From: Arthrobacter sp. B0490
Lineage (GTDB): Bacteria; Actinomycetota; Actinomycetes; Actinomycetales; Micrococcaceae
Reading direction: 5' to 3'
Length of the DNA stretch: 64,000 nucleotides
Assembly (NCBI RefSeq): GCF_002929355.1
Contig: NZ_PJIR01000008.1
Coordinates: forward strand, 62,001-126,000
Shown here: positions 1 through 8,077 of the stretch, one piece after another
Layout: the number at the start of each line of letters is the position of its first letter
How positions within the stretch are numbered: position 1 is the first letter of the stretch
Made by a program: the position numbers and the translations under genes
The notes under the pieces: generated by a model
Database searches by the model: none
The model's input: the letters and a program-made list of their open reading frames with translations, nothing else
What the model was told of the DNA's origin: nothing

Positions 1-272
1 GTCTGCTGTTCATGGGGGCCTGTTCGGTAATACGGGGTGGACAGAGCTACCGGGCCCGCTTCAAGACCGCGCGTGACGGGCAGGGCCCGGCAGATCCCCA
101 CAGTATCGGTCCGTCACCGGGAACGGAAGTCGCAACCACCCTCCGGCGGTGGGCGCCACGTTGCTTTCGGCGGCCCGGGACGACGCAGCCCGCTTCCCCT
201 GTCCGTGGCGGGCGCTACCCTTCCTACGGACCGGCCGACCGACGGCGGTGCGCCAGGCGGCGGGAGGGGATC
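1..272. other. gene-free left edge
   Basis: No gene is supported here. The frame of the downstream glycosylase stays open back to the edge, but nothing resembles a protein family before its ATG. A -10-like TACCCT lies at 216-221 and could drive the glycosylase with a leader of about 45 nt. Confidence 0.5.
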
Positions 273-1079
273 ATGCCCGAGGGTGACAGCGTCTTCCGCC
301 TGGCCGTGCGCCTCCGGCGGTCGCTCGACGGCCGCACCCTCCTGCGGGGGGACCTGCGCGTCCCGGCGCACGCGACAGCCGCGCTGGACGGCCGGCGGGT
401 CTTGCAGCATGTCACGCACGGAAAGCACCTGCTGACACGGTTCGACGGCGGACTCACGCTCCATACCCATCTGCTGATGCAGGGCTCCTGGACCGTCACG
501 GCGCCGGGCCGGAGGCTGCCGCGCAGACTGCTGCCGGAGGCGCGCGTGATCCTCGAGGTGGCCGACGGGCCGACGGCCTACGGGCTGGACCTCCCCGTCG
601 TCGACCTGCTGCCGACACGCGCCGAGCACGATGTCGTCGGGCACCTCGGGCCGGACCCGCTGCGGGACGACTGGTCGCCGGACGACGCGGCCCGCCGGCT
701 CCGGCGCGACCCGGGCGAGCGCGTGACCGCGGCCCTGCTCGACCAGCGCAACGTCGCCGGATTCGGCAATCTGTGGGCGAACGAGCTCTGTTTCCTGCGC
801 GGGCTCCACCCCGACACGGTCATGGCCGACGTCGACGTACCCGCCCTGGTGGCACTCGGTGCCCGCTGTCTCCGTTTCTCCGCCACGCAGCCCGGCGCGC
901 ACCAGGTCACCACGGGGAACACCCGCAGGGGTGAGCAGCACTGGGTGGCCGGCCGGGCCGGGAGGCCCTGCCTGCGCTGCGGGACGACAGTGCTCGTCCG
1001 TGCGGAGGTGCCGGGGGACCCGGGCCGGCGTCGTACCTGGTGGTGTCCGCGCTGCCAGCCTCCCGGCTCCTCCGGCTGA
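273..1079 (+). CDS. nei2: Nei2-like DNA glycosylase/AP lyase (Fpg/Nei family)
   Basis: Base-excision repair enzyme expected to remove oxidised pyrimidines and cut the abasic site. The protein is 268 aa and starts MPEGD, so after Met removal Pro2 is the catalytic nucleophile and Glu3 the general acid; Lys51 in GKH is the conserved DNA-contact lysine. Its C-terminus holds a CX2C...CX2C zinc finger (Cys233, 236, 258, 261). The order of motifs and the VF..A pattern after MPEGD match the mycobacterial Nei2 group better than Fpg. The frame is open further upstream, but Pro2 must follow the initiator Met, which fixes the start at the ATG after GGGAGGGG. It stands alone. Confidence 0.9.
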   Translation: MPEGDSVFRLAVRLRRSLDGRTLLRGDLRVPAHATAALDGRRVLQHVTHGKHLLTRFDGGLTLHTHLLMQGSWTVTAPGRRLPRRLLPEARVILEVADGPTAYGLDLPVVDLLPTRAEHDVVGHLGPDPLRDDWSPDDAARRLRRDPGERVTAALLDQRNVAGFGNLWANELCFLRGLHPDTVMADVDVPALVALGARCLRFSATQPGAHQVTTGNTRRGEQHWVAGRAGRPCLRCGTTVLVRAEVPGDPGRRRTWWCPRCQPPGSSG

Positions 1080-1216
1080 CCGCGGCGGGGGCCGGCCCGG
1101 GAGTCGATCCTGGCCGTTCACCGGCGAGGCGCTGGGCATTTCCTGGACCGTGGACGACAATGGGTCCAGCCGCGGGTTCGAGGCTCCCGCGGCGGTTGTG
1201 CTGAGGGGATTGGATC

Positions 1217-1885
1217 ATGCAGACACCGGCATTCACGAGCACCATCGCGTCGCAGGTCGAGGAGTTCACGCCGACCTTCGAGGCGCGCATCGGTCCGGAA
1301 CTGGCCGCGGTCTTCGCCCGCGAACAGGAGGACCTGCGCCGGGCAGGGCTACCCGGCGGGATCGCGCAGGTGGGGGACCGGCTGCCCGACGCGCACCTGT
1401 ACGACCGGGACGGGCACCGGATCGGGCTCGGCGAGGCCCTCGGGGCTGCAGCGGCCATCATCGTCTTCTACCGCGGCGCGTGGTGTCCCTACTGCAGCAT
1501 CGCACTGAAGACCTACCAGCACGAGCTCCGTCCGGTCGTCGAGGCCTTCGGTACGCGACTCGTCGCGATCAGCCCGCAGGCGCCCTCGACCGCGATGCGT
1601 GCGGCCCGCGACGCGGGACTCCGCTTCACGATGTTCTCGGACAAGGGCAATGCGCTGGCAGCACACCTGGGCATCGTGACGGTGCCCAGCCCCGAGTCGG
1701 TCCATGCGCGGGCGGCGCTCGGCATCGACGTCGCCGGGTACAACATGGACCGCACGGCGGCCATCCCCTTCCCCACGGTGATCGTCGCCGACGCGACCGG
1801 GACCATCCGCCTGATCGACGTCCGGGTGGATTACACCACCCGGACAGAGACGTGCGACATCATCGACGCCCTCATCGCGCTGTAG
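1217..1885 (+). CDS. peroxiredoxin-like AhpC/TSA protein
   Basis: Thiol peroxidase of the thioredoxin fold, expected to reduce peroxides in the cytoplasm. The 222-aa protein has an extra N-terminal helical region (about residues 1-50), then the fold with YRGAWCPYC. Cys90 is the presumed peroxidatic cysteine and Cys93 makes a CXXC-like pair. This is the 'peroxiredoxin-like' branch that carries CPYC in place of the PxxT-C motif of classical 2-Cys enzymes. GAGGGG lies about 8 nt before the ATG. A short hairpin follows the stop. Electron donor unknown; mycoredoxin or thioredoxin would be the default guess. Confidence 0.85.
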   Translation: MQTPAFTSTIASQVEEFTPTFEARIGPELAAVFAREQEDLRRAGLPGGIAQVGDRLPDAHLYDRDGHRIGLGEALGAAAAIIVFYRGAWCPYCSIALKTYQHELRPVVEAFGTRLVAISPQAPSTAMRAARDAGLRFTMFSDKGNALAAHLGIVTVPSPESVHARAALGIDVAGYNMDRTAAIPFPTVIVADATGTIRLIDVRVDYTTRTETCDIIDALIAL

Positions 1886-1890
1886 CCAGG

Positions 1891-1906
1891 GCCTCCGGCG
1901 GGAGGC
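1891..1906 (+). terminator. short hairpin after peroxiredoxin gene
   Basis: GCCTCC-GGCG-GGAGGC forms a perfect 6-bp stem 5 nt after the stop codon. No T-tract follows, which is common in very GC-rich actinobacteria. Short, so only a candidate. Confidence 0.45.
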
Positions 1907-2175
1907 GGGGCCGCCGCGTATCCCGCCGGCGCACGGCACCCGACGGGCAGCACCGGGCTCACACATCTCTACCCTCCGCGAGCCCCGGCTGGACCCGCGC
2001 TCCGGCCTCGGGCGACATACACTGGAGCCAGGAGTGCTGTGTTCCAGGCTCCTCGTCCGGTTCAGCCACTAGCCGCGATGCCTACTCACCCCTGCGCGGG
2101 GTCGGAAGTTGTCACCGTGAGAATCGCACCGGACCCTGCCTGCCCAAGCATCATCCGTGCCCCTGCGGGGATCGG
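1907..2175 (+). promoter_or_regulatory. promoter and structured leader of small orphan gene
   Basis: This gene-free 270-nt stretch has a -10-like TACACT at 2018-2023 followed at once by a hairpin (GGAGCC 2024-2029 with GGCTCC 2047-2052), then two more small GC hairpins before the ATG at 2176. The leader would be about 145 nt. I recognise no known riboswitch. Confidence 0.4.
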
Positions 2176-2463
2176 ATGAGGGAGTCGACGAGCGGCCGCC
2201 GGACGCATGAGGAGCAGCGCCGGCTCACGCTGCTCGCGATCGAGTCCTCGGGACTGATGCTGCACGAGGTGTGGCTGCGGTACTTCGAGTACACCGGCGT
2301 CGCAGGCCAGACCGAGCTCGAAGCCCACCTGCAGGGACTCGTGCCGCTCCCGGCGGAGCAGGCGGACATCCTCTCGCACGCGGTCAACGAACTCATCGAC
2401 GAACTGCCTCCCGTGCCCCGCGCCCCCTACAGCGACGAGGGCATCCTGCCGGCGGATCCCTGA
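2176..2463 (+). CDS. small orphan protein, member of a three-copy local family
   Basis: I do not recognise a named family. The 95-aa protein has no signal peptide or membrane segment. Its pattern (HEVWLRYFEYTG, LEAHLQGLVPLP, ILSHAVNELIDELP, PRAPYSDEG) recurs in the proteins at 18121-18636 and 18845-19639 in this window. In the last it forms the N-terminal part of a GAF protein, which suggests a small sensory or partner domain (inference). The first in-frame ATG after the leader was chosen; a clear Shine-Dalgarno is lacking. The gene is single, followed by the convergent LacI regulator. Confidence 0.7.
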   Translation: MRESTSGRRTHEEQRRLTLLAIESSGLMLHEVWLRYFEYTGVAGQTELEAHLQGLVPLPAEQADILSHAVNELIDELPPVPRAPYSDEGILPADP

Positions 2464-2494
2464 CCGGGCGACCCGGGGATCTGACCGGCCACGG

Positions 2495-3517
2495 TCATCC
2501 CGCGGCGGTACTGGCCCTCACCACGAGTTCGCTGACCGGCATGGGCCGGGTCTGGAAGGTGCCGGTCTCCAGCAGCGCCAGCAGGAGCTCCGCCGCCACC
2601 CGCCCCTGCATGCCGGGGTTGCGGGACAGCGCCGTGACGGCCGGCGACGCCAGCTGGCAGTGCAGCGAGTCGTCCCAGCTGACGAGCGCGACCTCCTCGG
2701 GACAGCGCAGTCCGAGCTCACGGAGGGCGAGCAGTCCGCCCATGGACATGAGGTCGTTGCCGAAGACCACCGCAGTGATCGGCCGGTCGCCGGGATCCCG
2801 TAGAAGGGACACGACGGCGTCGTGCCCCGCACCGAGCGCATAGTTCCCCTCGAACGGGACCACCTCCATCCCGTGCGTAGCGGCACACGCCGCCACGCCC
2901 CCGATCCGCTCCTCCTCGTGCAGGAAGGTGCGCGGCCCGGACACGTGCGCGACCCGACGGTGCCCGAGGTCGTGGAGGTGGCGGACGATCGTGGCGGCGT
3001 CGACGGCGTGGTCCGTCGTCGTCCCGGAGAATGCGGCCGGCCCCGCCGATCCGGGCGCGCCGTGCAGCACGAACGGCATGCCCAGCCGGTCGAGGAGGGC
3101 GGGACGTGGATCGTCGTGGAGGTGGTCGAACACCAGGACGCCGTCCACCTTCCGCTCGCCGGCCCAGCGCTCGTAGGTGGCGCGCTCCTGCGCCGGATCC
3201 TTGCCCACCATCCGCAGCATGAGGGCCACGTCCCCCGCCGCCAGCGCGGTCTCGATCCCGGCCAGCATCGCCATGTAGTACGGCTCGGTGTCGATCAGGA
3301 GGGGATCGGCGGACAGGACCATCCCCACCGCGCCCGCCCGGGACCGGGAGAGGGCGCGCGCCGAGGAACTCGGGTACCACTCGAGTTCCTCGGCGAGGTC
3401 GAGGACGCGACGCCGGGTCAGTTCGCTGACACCCGGCTGGCCGTTGAGGGCGTAGGACACGGATGCCTTCGAGATGCCCAGCCTCCTCGCCAGACCGGCA
3501 ATGGTTTCCTTGGCCAT
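2495..3517 (-). CDS. LacI-family transcriptional regulator
   Basis: Sugar-responsive repressor. The N-terminal HTH (TIAGLARRLGISKASVSYAL, residues about 4-23) and the hinge helix (YPSSSARALS) are textbook LacI; the remaining 280 aa form the periplasmic-binding-protein-like effector domain. The ATG giving MAKETIAG was preferred over a GTG three codons upstream because LacI proteins normally begin 2-5 residues before the HTH. It is divergent from the isomerase/dehydrogenase pair, with a perfect 14-bp palindrome in between, so it most likely controls that operon and perhaps itself. Effector unknown. Confidence 0.92.
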   Translation of the reverse strand: MAKETIAGLARRLGISKASVSYALNGQPGVSELTRRRVLDLAEELEWYPSSSARALSRSRAGAVGMVLSADPLLIDTEPYYMAMLAGIETALAAGDVALMLRMVGKDPAQERATYERWAGERKVDGVLVFDHLHDDPRPALLDRLGMPFVLHGAPGSAGPAAFSGTTTDHAVDAATIVRHLHDLGHRRVAHVSGPRTFLHEEERIGGVAACAATHGMEVVPFEGNYALGAGHDAVVSLLRDPGDRPITAVVFGNDLMSMGGLLALRELGLRCPEEVALVSWDDSLHCQLASPAVTALSRNPGMQGRVAAELLLALLETGTFQTRPMPVSELVVRASTAAG

Positions 3518-3583
3518 GGCTCCCACAATAGCCCCGGGATTTGCTTGACCCGCTCCCGCAGATCCCCTAGGTTCGTGTAGTGC

Positions 3584-3597
3584 CTGAACCGGTTCAG
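3584..3597. promoter_or_regulatory. LacI-type operator palindrome
   Basis: CTGAACCGGTTCAG is a perfect 14-bp palindrome with the central CG typical of LacI-family operators. It lies 67 nt before lacI's start and 32 nt before the isomerase start, exactly where a repressor of the divergent operon would bind. Confidence 0.75.
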
Positions 3598-3628
3598 TGA
3601 CCCCTTTTCTCAGCGAGGAGAATTCTCC

Positions 3629-4363
3629 GTGACGTACTCACTCCAGCTCTACACACTGCGGACAGCACTGGGGGAGGACCTGCCGGGCACCATCGGGCGC
3701 GTCGCCGCGCTCGGCTACACCGCCGTCGAGCCCTACAACTTCGTCGCCACCGCCGACGAACTCGCCGCCGCCCTCTCGGAGAACGGACTCACAGCCCCGT
3801 CCGGCCATGCGCCGCTGCTCCGTGCCGACCAGGACGAGATCTTCGAGGCGGCTCGCAAGCTCGGCATCGGTACGGTGATCGACCCGCACGTGGAGCGGTC
3901 CCACTGGACGACGGAGGTGGACATCAGGGCCACGGCGGACGCCCTCAACGCGGCAGCCCGGAAGGGCGCCGGGTACGGCATCACCGTCGGCTACCACAAC
4001 CACGAATTCGAGCTCGAGGAGCGGATCGACGGCACGTCCGCGCTCGAGGTGCTCGCCGGTCACCTCGACCCCGAGGTGGTCCTCGAGGTGGACACCTACT
4101 GGGCCGCCGTCGGCGGTGAGGATCCCGTGGCACTGCTCCGCCGCCTCGGTGACCGCGTGCGCTTCGTCCACATCAAGGACGGCCCGCTCACCAGGAACGA
4201 CAAGGAGCAGGTCGCCGTCGGTTCCGGCAGGATGCGCGTCTGGGACGTCCTCGACGCCGCCCCCGGACTGGACGCCGCCGTCGTCGAACTCGACGATTTC
4301 GAGGGCGACATCTTCACCGCCGTCGCCGACAGCCTCACGTACCTGAACGAAGGACGAAAATGA
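3629..4363 (+). CDS. sugar phosphate isomerase/epimerase (xylose-isomerase-like TIM barrel)
   Basis: AP_endonuc_2-type TIM-barrel protein, 244 aa, expected to isomerise or epimerise a sugar or sugar derivative with a divalent metal. Candidate metal ligands are in YHNHEFE (122-128), EVDTYW (153-158) and HIKDG (181-185), plus a late Glu (VVELDDFEGD). The start is GTG, supported by GAGGAGAA 8-9 nt upstream; no in-frame ATG precedes it. The stop overlaps the dehydrogenase start (ATGA), so the two are translationally coupled. With the LacI gene this is a small catabolic unit; the substrate cannot be told from sequence. Confidence 0.88.
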   Translation: MTYSLQLYTLRTALGEDLPGTIGRVAALGYTAVEPYNFVATADELAAALSENGLTAPSGHAPLLRADQDEIFEAARKLGIGTVIDPHVERSHWTTEVDIRATADALNAAARKGAGYGITVGYHNHEFELEERIDGTSALEVLAGHLDPEVVLEVDTYWAAVGGEDPVALLRRLGDRVRFVHIKDGPLTRNDKEQVAVGSGRMRVWDVLDAAPGLDAAVVELDDFEGDIFTAVADSLTYLNEGRK

Positions 4364-5487
4364 GCGTTCGAACGGGAGCGCAGCGGACCGGGCCCGTCGG
4401 CATCGCCGTCATCGGCGCGGGGGTCATCAGCAAGGAGTACCTGACGAACCTGACGGGTTTCCCGGACGTGACGGTGCACGTCGTCGCCGACATGTTCGAG
4501 GAGGTGGCAGCCGCCCGTGCGACCGAGTTCGGGGTGCCGTCCTCCGGCGGCGTGCAGGACGCCCTGGACCACCCCGACGTCGAGATCGTCGTCAACCTGA
4601 CCATCCCCGCCGCGCACGTCGAGGTGGCCACCGCGGCCGTCAACGCGGGCAAGCACGTGTGGAGCGAGAAGCCCTTCTCCCTGGACCGGGAGAGCGGCAT
4701 CGGGCTGCTGAAGACCGCCGACGCCGCCGGGATGCGCCTCGGCTGCGCACCCGACACGTTCCTCGGGGCGGGACTGCAGACCGCACTGCGCCTCGTGGCG
4801 CGTGGCGACATCGGAGTCCCCCTGACGGCGCTGACCCTGATGCAGTCCCCGGGCCCCGAGTCCTGGCACCCGAACCCCGCCTTCCTCTTCCAGGAGGGCG
4901 CGGGGCCGCTGTTCGACATCGGGCCCTACTACCTGACGACCCTCGTGCAGACCTTCGGTGCCATTACGAAGGTGGCCGGGTTCGGCTCCAGGTCACGCGG
5001 GACGCGGACCATCGGTTCGGGCCCGAAGGCGGGCGAGGTCTTCGACGTCACGGTCCCCTCGCACGTCAGCGCCATCGCCCAGTTCGCGGACGGCGAGTCC
5101 TCGCAGAGCATCTTCAGCTTCGACTCGCCGCTCAAGCGGGCCGGCTTCGTGGAGGTCACCGGGACCGAGGGGACGCTCGCGTTCCCCGACCCGAACAACT
5201 TCACGGGTGACCTCCTCCTCACGCGCCGTGGAAGCGACGCGCCGGAGGTCGTCCCCGCGGTCGGCGCGACGTCGACCCGCGGCAGCGGTGTGCTCGAGAT
5301 GGCGCGCGCCCTGCGCGAGGGCCGTCCCCACCGCGCCCAGGGCGAGACGGCGTACCACGTGCTCGACGCCATGGTCTCGATCTCCGAGAGCATCCAGACC
5401 GGCGAGTTCGTCTCGCTCTCGAGCACGGCGACCGCTGCCGATCCGCTGCCCGAGGACTGGGACCCGTACGCGTCCACCCTCTCCTGA
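4360..5487 (+). CDS. Gfo/Idh/MocA-family oxidoreductase
   Basis: NAD(P)-dependent sugar or inositol dehydrogenase, 375 aa. The Rossmann motif GAGVIS sits near residue 19, the family EKP signature (cofactor and catalytic lysine) at 103-105, and the C-terminal substrate domain contains the GPLFDIGPYY segment, where Asp and His/Tyr of the family act. It overlaps the isomerase stop by 4 nt. A strong terminator hairpin follows at 5517-5547, and the relics of an aldo/keto reductase lie just beyond, possibly once a third enzyme of the pathway. Confidence 0.92.
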   Translation: MSVRTGAQRTGPVGIAVIGAGVISKEYLTNLTGFPDVTVHVVADMFEEVAAARATEFGVPSSGGVQDALDHPDVEIVVNLTIPAAHVEVATAAVNAGKHVWSEKPFSLDRESGIGLLKTADAAGMRLGCAPDTFLGAGLQTALRLVARGDIGVPLTALTLMQSPGPESWHPNPAFLFQEGAGPLFDIGPYYLTTLVQTFGAITKVAGFGSRSRGTRTIGSGPKAGEVFDVTVPSHVSAIAQFADGESSQSIFSFDSPLKRAGFVEVTGTEGTLAFPDPNNFTGDLLLTRRGSDAPEVVPAVGATSTRGSGVLEMARALREGRPHRAQGETAYHVLDAMVSISESIQTGEFVSLSSTATAADPLPEDWDPYASTLS

Positions 5488-5516
5488 TCCCGGCGGGCGC
5501 CACGAGTCGCTCCGTG

Positions 5517-5547
5517 GCGACCGTCGTCCAGGCCCGACGACGGTCGC
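5517..5547 (+). terminator. rho-independent-type hairpin
   Basis: GCGACCGTCGTC (5517-5528) pairs perfectly with GACGACGGTCGC (5536-5547) around a 7-nt loop, 29 nt after the dehydrogenase stop. Confidence 0.7.
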
Positions 5548-5602
5548 GTGCCGTCAGCATCCGCCGGCCCCGCCTCCCCCTCCCCGAACGGAGGAGCCAC
5601 CG

Positions 5603-5893
5603 ATGACCTGTCACCCTGCTGATGATCGTGATGCTTCGATGCCGTATCGGCGGGTGGGGGTGAGTGGGTTGTTGCTGCCGGCGGTGTCGTGACGGACCGG
5701 TACCCGGGCGGGGTGCCGGAGGATGCGCGGGCGGCGGCGGGGACGTCGTTGGATCGGGGCCTCCAGCGTCGCTCAGCTCGAGGACGGCCTCACCGCGGTG
5801 GAGCGCCTGGACCTCACGGCCGAGGAACCCAGAAGCATCGACGAATACGCCGTCGAGTCCGACATCGACCTCTGGGCCTCCGCCCCCGAGGCA
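5603..5893 (+). pseudogene. aldo/keto reductase remnant (YghZ-like), two internal deletions
   Basis: Three separate pieces of one aldo/keto reductase survive in order. From the ATG at 5603, behind a good GGAGGAG, comes the N-terminal strand (YRRVGVSGLLLPAVS), cut by TGA at 5690-5692. In another frame follows RYPGGVPEDARAAAGTSLDR (about 5698-5757), which in the family lies late in the barrel. In a third frame from 5756 comes GASSVAQLEDGL...DLWAS, the C-terminal cofactor-binding part. About 600-700 nt of the middle are missing. The first piece is rich in GTG/TTG codons, unlike its neighbours. An intact reductase of the same broad superfamily lies at 14642-15505. Confidence 0.8.
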
Positions 5894-6018
5894 CGACCGA
5901 CGGGCCCGTCCAGGGCCTGTCATCGGCCAGGCCCCCGGCATCGGAGTCACACTGGCGTAGGCTGGAAGCCTGCGGACACGTTCGCGTCACCTCTGGCGCC
6001 GTCCGCGAGGAGGCAGAA

Positions 6019-6663
6019 TTGGTACAGCGCATGGCAGACCCCACGTATCGGGACCAGCAATGGGAACAACGCTACGATCCACGGATAGAGGACGTGAACC
6101 GGCTGTGCGACACGCTGGCCGAGTCGAAGCCCGGATCAGTGGTCCCCTACATCGATCCCATCCACGACGTGGATGGCTGCAAGATCGTCAGTCTCTTCTC
6201 CAGCCCGGGAGCGTCGCTGCCCTCGGGCTTCGTCTCGTTCGAGAACGACGACCCGAGTTCCATCCGCATGGCGGGGATCTACGAGGCAGTAGGCCTGCAG
6301 CCGGATGCGGTCATGCCATGGAACGCTTACCCGTGGTACCTGCCGGAAGGCAAGGAGCGGGCCCTGACCATGGAGCAGATCGCCGACGGCGTGAAGCCGC
6401 TGCTCACGTTCCTGCAGCAGGTGCCGCGCGCCTCCGCGCTCGTCGCCCACGGAGCCGACGCCCACAAGGCCGCGCGTCGCCTCATGAAGCTGGAGAATCG
6501 CGCCATCGCGAAGCGCGGATTCAAGATCTACGAAGTCCGGTCCCCCGGCGAGCGCGCCTTCAAGGGGACTCCCGCCAGCCAGGAGCAGTGGCTGAAGGAC
6601 ATCCAGTCCGCCTACACCGACGCGATGGGCAGGGCGGGCATCCGCGCCCGCCAGTCCATCTGA
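6019..6663 (+). CDS. uracil-DNA-glycosylase-superfamily protein
   Basis: The 214-aa cytoplasmic protein resembles the uracil-DNA glycosylase fold family seen in Arthrobacter relatives. Its PWNAYPWY segment matches the Asn-containing motif of UDG-like enzymes, and ALVAHGADAHKAARRL fits the region of the late His-containing motif. The classical GQDPY motif is absent, so activity on uracil is uncertain. TTG at 6019 was chosen because GAGGAGG ends 5 nt before it; an ATG at 6031 (MADPTYRDQQ) is the alternative but has its Shine-Dalgarno 17 nt away. A hairpin and a GC tandem repeat follow. Confidence 0.65.
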   Translation: MVQRMADPTYRDQQWEQRYDPRIEDVNRLCDTLAESKPGSVVPYIDPIHDVDGCKIVSLFSSPGASLPSGFVSFENDDPSSIRMAGIYEAVGLQPDAVMPWNAYPWYLPEGKERALTMEQIADGVKPLLTFLQQVPRASALVAHGADAHKAARRLMKLENRAIAKRGFKIYEVRSPGERAFKGTPASQEQWLKDIQSAYTDAMGRAGIRARQSI

Positions 6664-6680
6664 TCAGGCGCTGAAGGCGC

Positions 6681-6717
6681 CGTCGGCCGCTCCGGTTCAC
6701 GAGCCGGGCGGTCGACG
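6681..6717. terminator. imperfect GC hairpin between convergent genes
   Basis: CGTCG (6681-6685) pairs with CGACG (6713-6717), and the inner GCCG/TCCGG and CCGG/CGG segments extend the stem with mismatches. It lies 17 nt after the glycosylase stop. Confidence 0.5.
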
Positions 6718-6740
6718 GCGTTCCTGCGGGACCGCTGCCG

Positions 6741-6815
6741 CCGCGCTCCGCCCCGCCGCGCTCCGCCCCGCCGCGCTCCGCCCCGCCGCGCTCCGCCCCG
6801 CCGCGCTCCGCGCCG
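6741..6815. repeat. five tandem copies of a 15-bp GC-rich unit
   Basis: Unit CCGCGCTCCGCCCCG at 6741, 6756, 6771, 6786 and 6801. The first four copies are identical and the fifth has one change (CGCCG end). The array lies between two convergent genes, 12 nt before the end of the leftward one. Confidence 0.9.
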
Positions 6816-6826
6816 CCGAGGGCCCG

Positions 6827-7156
6827 CTACGGCGTCTTGCCCACCCAGGACTCGGCGGCCCGTCCGAGTGCCAGCCCCCGGAGGGTCGCCGCGATGTCCT
6901 CGAGGGACTGCTGCACCCAGTCGAAGGCCTCGTCGTCGGCCGAACGGTCTCCGGCCGGGGGGACGCACGCGCCGTGCGCCCGGGCGAGGCGCGCGATGGT
7001 CTGCTCGAGGGTGTCGAGGAGTTCGGTCGATTCGAGGGCGAGATGATCGGCCGCGGCGCCGGCGTCCTGCGCGAGACCGCCCGGCGCGAGGAGCGCGGTC
7101 CGGGGAGAGGCTGCCGCGTCGAGGGACGTCGGAGCAGCCGGGCACTGTGTACTCAT
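6827..7156 (-). CDS. hypothetical acidic protein
   Basis: I recognise no family. The 109-aa protein has an Ala-rich N-terminal third and a helical C-terminal two thirds (LLDTLEQTIARLARAHG, then DWVQQSLEDIAATLRGLAL), and no membrane segment. The ATG giving MSTQCPAAP was chosen because AAAGG lies 7 nt upstream and the longer in-frame extension has no signal. It ends next to the 15-bp repeats. It is probably transcribed alone. Confidence 0.6.
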   Translation of the reverse strand: MSTQCPAAPTSLDAAASPRTALLAPGGLAQDAGAAADHLALESTELLDTLEQTIARLARAHGACVPPAGDRSADDEAFDWVQQSLEDIAATLRGLALGRAAESWVGKTP

Positions 7157-7332
7157 GAGAGACCTTTGCTGGGTCAGGAAAGCGCCCAGTAGTTCCCATG
7201 GGCACACGACATTGTCAGGGACAGTCTGCCATCCGAAGCGCACTGTTCATGCCAAGTCCGACGCAGGACTTCCGCAGCTCGCCCGAAGGACCCCGCGGCG
7301 CGGTCCGCCGCCGGCGGGCAGCCCCGCGGCCG

Positions 7333-7545
7333 CTACTGCTCCCGCTTGGTGGTGAGGTAGGTCGACCCGTCCGGATTGCGCACCACGGTCCACTGCTGCA
7401 ATTCCTCCTGCCGGCGCCGCTGTGCCTCGTCGTCACGGTACACGATCGGCCCGGTGGTGGTGCCACGCGCGGCCGGCCCGAAGAACATGCGCAGTTTCCC
7501 CGTGGCGCTCATGAAGCGTGAGGACAGGGGTTCCTTGTTGCTCAT
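7333..7545 (-). CDS. 70-aa hypothetical protein coupled to ohrR-like gene
   Basis: A basic 70-aa protein without recognised domain. It has a central charged stretch (YRDDEAQRRRQEEL) and a compact C-terminus (WTVVRNPDGSTYLTTKREQ) that looks like a small beta hairpin. Its ATG overlaps the stop of the MarR/OhrR-type gene (ATGA), so it should be co-translated. Function unknown; constant linkage with the regulator in related genomes would be the first thing to look for. Confidence 0.65.
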   Translation of the reverse strand: MSNKEPLSSRFMSATGKLRMFFGPAARGTTTGPIVYRDDEAQRRRQEELQQWTVVRNPDGSTYLTTKREQ

Positions 7546-8042
7546 CTCGGGGTCTCTCCTGGTGTCGTGCGGACGGCGTCGGTGCGCGGCGAGCCGGGGA
7601 GTTCCGTCCCCGTGGCGCGGATGATGGAGTGCATGGCGTCGTTGAGGGCCTCGACCTGTTCGCGTGTCAGTCCCAGCCGTTCCATCATGGTGGCGGGCAC
7701 CTGGCGCGCCGCCGAGCGGAGGTTCCTGCCCGCCTGCGTGAGGCCGACGGCGAGGGCCCTCTCGTTGCCGGGGACGCGGGTGCGGGTGAGCAGGCCCTGG
7801 GCCTCGAGCCGCTTGAGCATGGGGGAGAGGGTCGCGGACTCCATGGCGAGTGCCCGGCCCAGGTCGCGGACCGTCCGGGGGCTCTTCTCCCACAGCGCGA
7901 GCATCACGAGGTACTGCGGGTGGGTCAGGTCGAGCTGCTCGAGCACCGGGCGGTAGGCACCGACCACGCTCCTCGAGGCCACCGACAGCGCGAAGCACAA
8001 CTGCCGTTCGAGCAGCAGATCGTCGTCAAGGGTCGTCGTCAT
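7542..8042 (-). CDS. ohrR: MarR-family regulator, OhrR-like
   Basis: Winged-helix repressor of the organic-hydroperoxide type. In 166 aa it has LLLERQLCFAL near the N-terminus, where the single Cys (about residue 15) is the OhrR peroxide sensor, followed by AYRPVLEQLDLTHPQYLVML with the conserved tyrosines that hydrogen-bond it. The wing is RVPGNERALAVGLT. ATG at 8042 has GGAGG 4 nt upstream; an ATG six codons earlier lacks one. No ohr peroxidase gene is adjacent, which is unusual. An imperfect palindrome lies 36 nt upstream. Confidence 0.85.
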   Translation of the reverse strand: MTTTLDDDLLLERQLCFALSVASRSVVGAYRPVLEQLDLTHPQYLVMLALWEKSPRTVRDLGRALAMESATLSPMLKRLEAQGLLTRTRVPGNERALAVGLTQAGRNLRSAARQVPATMMERLGLTREQVEALNDAMHSIIRATGTELPGSPRTDAVRTTPGETPR

Positions 8043-8077
8043 TCGTCCTCCGGATTTCACCGCACCATTAGGGCGCT

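Noticed and set aside
6741..6815. CRISPR array
   Set aside because: Units are 15 bp and abut each other without spacers.
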